Assembly: GCA_025360995.1 (NCBI GenBank)
Contig: JANYBD010000136.1
Coordinates: forward strand, 1 to 41,701
DNA: 41,701 nucleotides
Direction: 5' to 3'
Origin: Gemmatimonadota bacterium
Lineage (GTDB): Bacteria; Gemmatimonadota; Gemmatimonadetes; Gemmatimonadales; Gemmatimonadaceae
Within the stretch, counting starts at the first letter, position 1; every line of letters begins with the position of its first letter. Of the stretch, positions 37,042 to 41,701 are shown piece by piece. The translations under genes were made by a program, and so were the position numbers. A model generated the notes under the pieces. The model worked only from the letters and a program-made list of their open reading frames with translations, had not been told where the DNA came from and made no database searches.

Positions 37042-38302
37042 CAACAGGGTCATTGCGCACGACCCGGCCAGCTTTCATTACGAAACTGACCCGGCGGATG
37101 GCCGTGATGTCGAGGAGTGGATTGCCGTCGACGGCAATGATATCTGCATTGTAGCCGGCGGTGATCGAGCCGATGGAAGTCCCGAGCCCCATCGCCTCGG
37201 CATTCAGTGATGTGGCCGATGTGATCACGTGCATCGGGGCTTCGTGCGCCTGTTGCACGCGGCACAGAAAATCTTCGGCATTGCGTCCATGCGCACCGGC
37301 GACGGCGTCGGTACCGTAGAGCACTTTCAGTTTTGGAGTGGCATTGGCTTTTTGGATCGCCGCAACGGCGAGCGGTAGCGCCTTTTCCATGGATGCGAAA
37401 CCTTCGGCGTTATAGTTGCCGATGCCGTCGTACTTCACGCGGTTGTCGAGATAATTCCGGAATACGAGTGCGCATTGCGGGTCAAAGTATGTGCCCTTCG
37501 TCGCCATCAGGTCGAGCACCTCTTGCGTCGCAAAAATGCCGTGTTCGATCTGCGTGCAACCGGCGAGCGTCGCGGCCTTCATAGACTCGGCGCTGTGTGC
37601 ATGCACGAGTGTGCGAAGGCCGAGCCTTTTGGCCTCACCGCATGCGGCGGCAAGTTGCTCGTCGGACATGGTCTGTGCGCCGCCTTCCCGAATGCTTGCC
37701 GATGCAAAAATCTTAATGAAGTCGGCACCCTGTTGCTTGCGTTGATTCACGCGGGCTCGAAGGGTGTCGGGTGGACCGCTTTGCAGTGGCTGGAGCGAGG
37801 TGAGAATGCGGGGGCCGGGAAGTCCCTGCGTGGAGATCCAGTCGCGGAGGTCGGCGTCTTCGCGAGCGCCGGGACTCTGAATCGTTGTGAAGCCGGCGTT
37901 CAGCGTCGCATAGGCATTGGCAGCTGCGGCGAGTATCGATTGTACCGGCGTGTCACCGTCGTCACTCGTATGAAAACGTCCGCTGCGGTTGAAATACCAA
38001 GTGACGTGCGCATGCGCGTCAATGAGACCGGGCAGCACGGTGCGGCCGCGAAGGTCTATGAAGCGGCCAGCAGGTACGGCGCTACCTGTTGGCCTGACGG
38101 AAAGGATCTTTCCCTGTGCGACGACAATATCAACGTTTGTACGGCGAGTGCCGCGCCCGTCGATAAGCGTTGACGCGCGGATGGTCACTGGCGAGTCTTG
38201 CGCACGGAGCGATGTTGCAGCGCCGGCGATTATCAATGCGGTCGCTATCGAAGACAGTATGGTGGCGACGCGCACTGATCGCACATCCGGATAGCGATTC
38301 AT
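37019..38302 (-). CDS. secreted amidohydrolase (imidazolonepropionase-like metal-dependent hydrolase)
   Basis: TVLPGLIDAHAHVTW, LVHAHSAESMKAATLAGCTQIEHG, LYGTDAV, ITAGYNADIIAVDGNPLLD; signal peptide. Confidence 0.93.
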   Translation of the reverse strand: MNRYPDVRSVRVATILSSIATALIIAGAATSLRAQDSPVTIRASTLIDGRGTRRTNVDIVVAQGKILSVRPTGSAVPAGRFIDLRGRTVLPGLIDAHAHVTWYFNRSGRFHTSDDGDTPVQSILAAAANAYATLNAGFTTIQSPGAREDADLRDWISTQGLPGPRILTSLQPLQSGPPDTLRARVNQRKQQGADFIKIFASASIREGGAQTMSDEQLAAACGEAKRLGLRTLVHAHSAESMKAATLAGCTQIEHGIFATQEVLDLMATKGTYFDPQCALVFRNYLDNRVKYDGIGNYNAEGFASMEKALPLAVAAIQKANATPKLKVLYGTDAVAGAHGRNAEDFLCRVQQAHEAPMHVITSATSLNAEAMGLGTSIGSITAGYNADIIAVDGNPLLDITAIRRVSFVMKAGRVVRNDPVAIARAKR

Positions 38303-39510
38303 ACCAGCCTCGGATCGCTCGACACTTCATGCATCGCATTGGTCAGATCTTCTGCGCCCGTAAATGGTGCGACCGAAAGCGTTGCACCGGCCCGGACTGC
38401 TTGGCGTCCGGTTGCCACGGCGAGCGGCGCGGCCCGAGCGATCAGAAATTCCATTCGCGATCGCGCCACGTTGGGTGTGGCTCTGGGCATCACGATTAGG
38501 AACTCGCGATCTGCCCAACGATAGACCCGGTCGTGGGCGCGTACGGCGTTGTCGAGCAACGCCGCGAACTGTGTGACCATCACGGATCCCACTGACGCTC
38601 CGTGCGCCTCGACCGACTCATCGACGTTGGTCAGGTGCAGGCGAACCACAGATCCAAAACTCGCTCGTGCGAAGTCCAACCCGACGGCACTATCGAACGC
38701 GCGGCGATTGAGGAGTCCGGTCGACTGATCGTATAGATCAGCGTGACGTTCCCGGTCATGCATCAGTTTGAGTTGTGTTCGGGTATCCGTGCGCTCGCGC
38801 TCGGCGTCCTCAAAGAGGAGCCGCACCATGGCATAGGCGAGCGTGAGTTGCAGTCCAAGTTCCATGAAGAATCCATAGCGCTCAAACCGCACAAACCAGG
38901 GAAGCATGACGAGGTCGCTCCCCATTCGCATGAATACGTAGAACAGAATCAATCCTATCCAAAGCGCTGAGAGCGCCACGAGCACCGCGACCGCGAGTTG
39001 GGTGCCGAGGCTCCTGCGCGAGCGTGGGAGGGCTGCGAAAAGCGCCGCGGTATAACCATATGCGGCGAGCGCGAGCGGTCCGTGAAAGAGACCGAGTGAT
39101 CCGAGCTGCGTGTGGGAAGTATCAATGACGACAGAAAGTAAAAGGCCGATACCGATGGCCGCGCGCGAAAGCCATTTGTCACGCGCGCCCTCGGTGAACA
39201 GCCTGGCGCCGGTAATCAATAGCGTCAACGCCAGCAGCTTGAAGATGAAAAACGACGCGGCGAAAAACCACGTCATCAATGGCGTGCCGGGATAGAGCAC
39301 CGAATTCACGTCGGTGAGCCGCTGATAGATCACGCCCGCGGTCAGGGCGACGGCGAGCATCACCCACGACTCTTCCCACACTTTGAAATAGGCGCGGCGA
39401 TCGGCTTGGCTTCGCAATAGCGTGAAGAGCGCGACGACAATTGCAATTCCGAGGAGCTCGGTGAATGGTCCGAGTCCAGCGATAACGAGATGGGACGGGA
39501 GAGTCTGCAT
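38299..39510 (-). CDS. multi-TM protein with degenerate GGDEF domain
   Basis: Several TM helices, then DQSTGLLNRRAFDSAV typical of GGDEF domains; signature reads RWADREFLIVMP instead of RxGGDEF. Confidence 0.85.
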   Translation of the reverse strand: MQTLPSHLVIAGLGPFTELLGIAIVVALFTLLRSQADRRAYFKVWEESWVMLAVALTAGVIYQRLTDVNSVLYPGTPLMTWFFAASFFIFKLLALTLLITGARLFTEGARDKWLSRAAIGIGLLLSVVIDTSHTQLGSLGLFHGPLALAAYGYTAALFAALPRSRRSLGTQLAVAVLVALSALWIGLILFYVFMRMGSDLVMLPWFVRFERYGFFMELGLQLTLAYAMVRLLFEDAERERTDTRTQLKLMHDRERHADLYDQSTGLLNRRAFDSAVGLDFARASFGSVVRLHLTNVDESVEAHGASVGSVMVTQFAALLDNAVRAHDRVYRWADREFLIVMPRATPNVARSRMEFLIARAAPLAVATGRQAVRAGATLSVAPFTGAEDLTNAMHEVSSDPRLV

Positions 39511-39542
39511 GGAGGAAAAGGTACGCGTTGGCACCCCGTTTG

Positions 39543-39567
39543 GCCCGTGGCCCGCGGGCCGACGGGC
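39543..39567 (-). terminator. strong GC hairpin between the DinB-like gene and the GGDEF-like gene
   Basis: gcccgt-ggcccgcgggcc-g-acgggc: outer 6-bp plus inner palindrome, one bulged base; no U-tract on either strand. Confidence 0.4.
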
Positions 39568-39571
39568 TCGA

Positions 39572-40069
39572 CTACCGGTCGGCGAGGGGCGGGAGGGGAA
39601 GGGCGCCGATCGAGACGGAGCTGCCGGTCACGATCCGGCGATGATAATCCACTTGGCCCAGGTGATAGGCCAGATGTGATGCGAGGTGGTTAAGAAAGCG
39701 CGAAGTGACGACGCGAATGCCACCAAGTTCGAGAGGATAGGTCACGTCGAGTTGCGCAGGGTCGAGCGACGCCAGGGATCGTGTGACTTCGTCGGCCGTG
39801 GTTTCCACGAGGGCGATGAGCGTTTCGCGCGGAACATCGCGCTGTGCGAACTCGCTTTCGCGGTCACGCACGTAGCCTGTAGCTCCGAGTTGCGTGCCGA
39901 TGAACCAGCGCAGATTTCCGGCGAGGTGCAGGGTAAGCGTGCCGGTCGAGTTTGGCAGACCGGGTGGAAGCGCCCAGATGGAGGGCTCATCAGGGTAGGC
40001 GAGCAACTCGTCCCGGAGGGACACCAGCTCGCGATTAAACAGTCGGGAAATGTCCGAAGCCATGTTCAT
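39572..40069 (-). CDS. DinB-family (four-helix bundle) protein
   Basis: LTLHLAGNLRWFIG, RFLNHLASHLAYHLGQVDYHRRIVTG: His pattern of the DinB/YfiT superfamily. Confidence 0.85.
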   Translation of the reverse strand: MNMASDISRLFNRELVSLRDELLAYPDEPSIWALPPGLPNSTGTLTLHLAGNLRWFIGTQLGATGYVRDRESEFAQRDVPRETLIALVETTADEVTRSLASLDPAQLDVTYPLELGGIRVVTSRFLNHLASHLAYHLGQVDYHRRIVTGSSVSIGALPLPPLADR

Positions 40070-40102
40070 TGGGATTGTCCCACCGCCGGGAGCGCCGGCT
40101 GG

Positions 40103-40345
40103 TCAGTCGTAGAATTTCTTGACGATCTTGACGCCATAGTACCACCCGAATCCGCTGGCAATTGTACTGACAATAAATGCCGTCATAAATCCAAAGGGTA
40201 TGCCAACGACCGCCCCGACGGCGCCGCCAATGGTCGAGCCCACCAAAATGCCGATCGTCTTCATTAGAACAACATCGGCATTGCTCTGAGCAATGTCCAG
40301 CATTTGCCGGCCCGGGCGTTTCATCGGTTTCGGCTGGGCGGTCAT
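40103..40345 (-). CDS. small membrane protein with glycine-zipper-like segment
   Basis: TIGILVGSTIGGAVGAVVGIPFGFMTAFIVSTIASGFGWYYG. Confidence 0.6.
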   Translation of the reverse strand: MTAQPKPMKRPGRQMLDIAQSNADVVLMKTIGILVGSTIGGAVGAVVGIPFGFMTAFIVSTIASGFGWYYGVKIVKKFYD

Positions 40346-40404
40346 CAGGGTAGAATAGTGGTAACATCCGGATCCGACTTTTTTTTCCCTGTAGAGGACA
40401 CTTC

Positions 40405-41373
40405 GTGACGCAGCGTGACTTCGAAACGATGAGCCGAATCGAGGTGCTGGGAGATCTCGAGCCGGTGGTGCAAACGCTCATGGAAGCCCACGAGGCCAAG
40501 CGGCCGCTTTGGTTTCCCTCGGAGTTGCTGGCACCGCCGCCGGGCGAAGATCCGGAAGCACACCGGGCGGCATTGCGGAAGCGGGCGAAAGGGATCAGTC
40601 CATCGGCGCGGGTAGCGGTGGGGCTCAATCTGCTTACCGAAGAAGGGCTGCCGCATTTTCACCGGTTGCTGGCCGCGTATCTCGATGAAGATGCGTTCTG
40701 GAGAAAGTGGACGTATCTCTGGACCGCCGAAGAAGACCGGCACGGTGCGGTGTTGCACGATTATGCGCGTGACGCCGATCTGTTTGATCCGTTAGTGGTC
40801 GAGAAGATGCAGTTCGCCTATTTACGCGATGGATTTGATCCGGCATGGGACCGGGATCCGTACCGCGTGTTTGTGTACACAACGCTCCAGGAACGTGCGA
40901 CGCAGATTTCTCATGGCAACACGGGCAAGCTGTGCGCCGGCGAGGAACCGACGATTGGGACCATTCTGAAGAATGTCGCTGGTGAAGAGGCGCGACATTA
41001 CACGTTCTATCGCACGATTTTTAAAGAAGTACTGGCGCGCGACCCAAACCGGGCGCTGGAGTCGGCGGCGATGGTAATGCCGGCGATCGATATGCCGGGG
41101 CTCAAGATGCCGCACTTCCGGGATCTCGCAGACGTGGTGCGTCGTGTTGGCATTTATGGCCCGCGGGATTATTTGCAGATCGTCCGCGAACAACTCGATT
41201 TCTGGAAGATCGGGGCGATGGAAGGATTGAACGCGGCCGGCCGCGCTGCGCAGGAGAAGCTTGAGGCAATTCCGGAGCGGCTCGAGCGGGTGGCGGATGC
41301 GATTGAGTCGCGCACCAAGCGGAAGACGTTCTCGTTCGAGCTCACGTTCGCGCGCGAGTTCGCGTTAGACTAG
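40405..41373 (+). CDS. acyl-ACP desaturase (soluble diiron, stearoyl-ACP desaturase family)
   Basis: Diiron motifs WTAEEDRHG and AGEEARHYTFY; LQERATQISHGNT. GTG start. Confidence 0.94.
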   Translation: MTQRDFETMSRIEVLGDLEPVVQTLMEAHEAKRPLWFPSELLAPPPGEDPEAHRAALRKRAKGISPSARVAVGLNLLTEEGLPHFHRLLAAYLDEDAFWRKWTYLWTAEEDRHGAVLHDYARDADLFDPLVVEKMQFAYLRDGFDPAWDRDPYRVFVYTTLQERATQISHGNTGKLCAGEEPTIGTILKNVAGEEARHYTFYRTIFKEVLARDPNRALESAAMVMPAIDMPGLKMPHFRDLADVVRRVGIYGPRDYLQIVREQLDFWKIGAMEGLNAAGRAAQEKLEAIPERLERVADAIESRTKRKTFSFELTFAREFALD

Positions 41374-41395
41374 CGGCCCTCGCGCTCGTGTTCGT

Positions 41396-41701
41396 GCGCG
41401 CGGTCGGGCAAGCGCATTCACTCCTTCGGGCCTGCAAGTGGCATCCGTATGCCATCGGCCAACCGGCCCACGGCACACGGCAGCCACGGGGCCCTGTGGA
41501 GCGAATGCGCTCGCCCGACCTGGACTGGCCTCGGCGCACAACTTGAGTGTACCCGCCCGCCACATACGATGCTCGGCGGGCGGGCCCGAGGGTCTCGCGC
41601 AGGCGAGCACTCGGCGTAGCGAGAGACTCGCGCGCAGCGCGAGGCTCGCTGCGTGTAAGCCGACGCGAGCCGAAGCGAGACCTTCGGGCCCGACCGCGCG
41701 C
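41396..41701. repeat. complex branched inverted-repeat element, truncated by or ending at the window edge
   Basis: 41402-41424/41498-41520 (21/23 paired), 41396-41408/41689-41701 (13/13), 41552-41561/41575-41584 (10/10), 41582-41598/41675-41691 (16/17), hairpin tggcat-ccgt-atgcca 41439-41454. Confidence 0.85.

Noticed and set aside
41396-41520. attC-like integron site
   Set aside because: No R'/R'' (GTTRRRY / RYYYAAC) boundaries, no integrase or cassette array nearby.
1-41701. Mobile element, prophage or defence island
   Set aside because: No transposase, integrase, phage structural, restriction-modification or toxin-antitoxin signatures were found; content is mainly housekeeping and secreted hydrolases.

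Overview
The window is a GC-rich bacterial chromosomal segment. Its style (many S9 peptidases, Hanks kinases, a PPAGMCRVW motif protein) is compatible with Gemmatimonadota, but I infer this and cannot prove it. It is densely packed with about 35 plausible genes. They include tandem Ser/Thr kinases, several alpha/beta hydrolases, DEAD- and DExH-box helicases, a lone pseudopilin, 6-phosphofructokinase, YjjX-type NTPase, SthA-like transhydrogenase, a long-form IspH, S9 peptidases, fumarylacetoacetase, a YetF/DUF421 protein, an ABC-F ATPase, a Rieske protein, acyl-CoA dehydrogenase, an FAD oxidoreductase, a degenerate GGDEF protein, a DinB-family protein and an acyl-ACP desaturase. I found no tRNA, rRNA, CRISPR array, transposase or phage genes. 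The main find is absent from the ORF track. At 10614-10847 there is a 77-codon SelW/SelT/SelH (Rdx)-type gene with an in-frame UGA at 10644-10646 in a CxxU motif. A good bacterial SECIS-like hairpin (GGCUGUC-GGUCU-GGCGGCC) lies just downstream. The gene overlaps the pfk start by 4 nt (GTGA) with no evident pfk Shine-Dalgarno, so pfk translation may be coupled to selenocysteine decoding. Two complex, GC-rich, multi-branched inverted-repeat elements (8802-9065 and 41396-41701) and a palindrome/direct-repeat operator candidate (5248-5271) also stand out.
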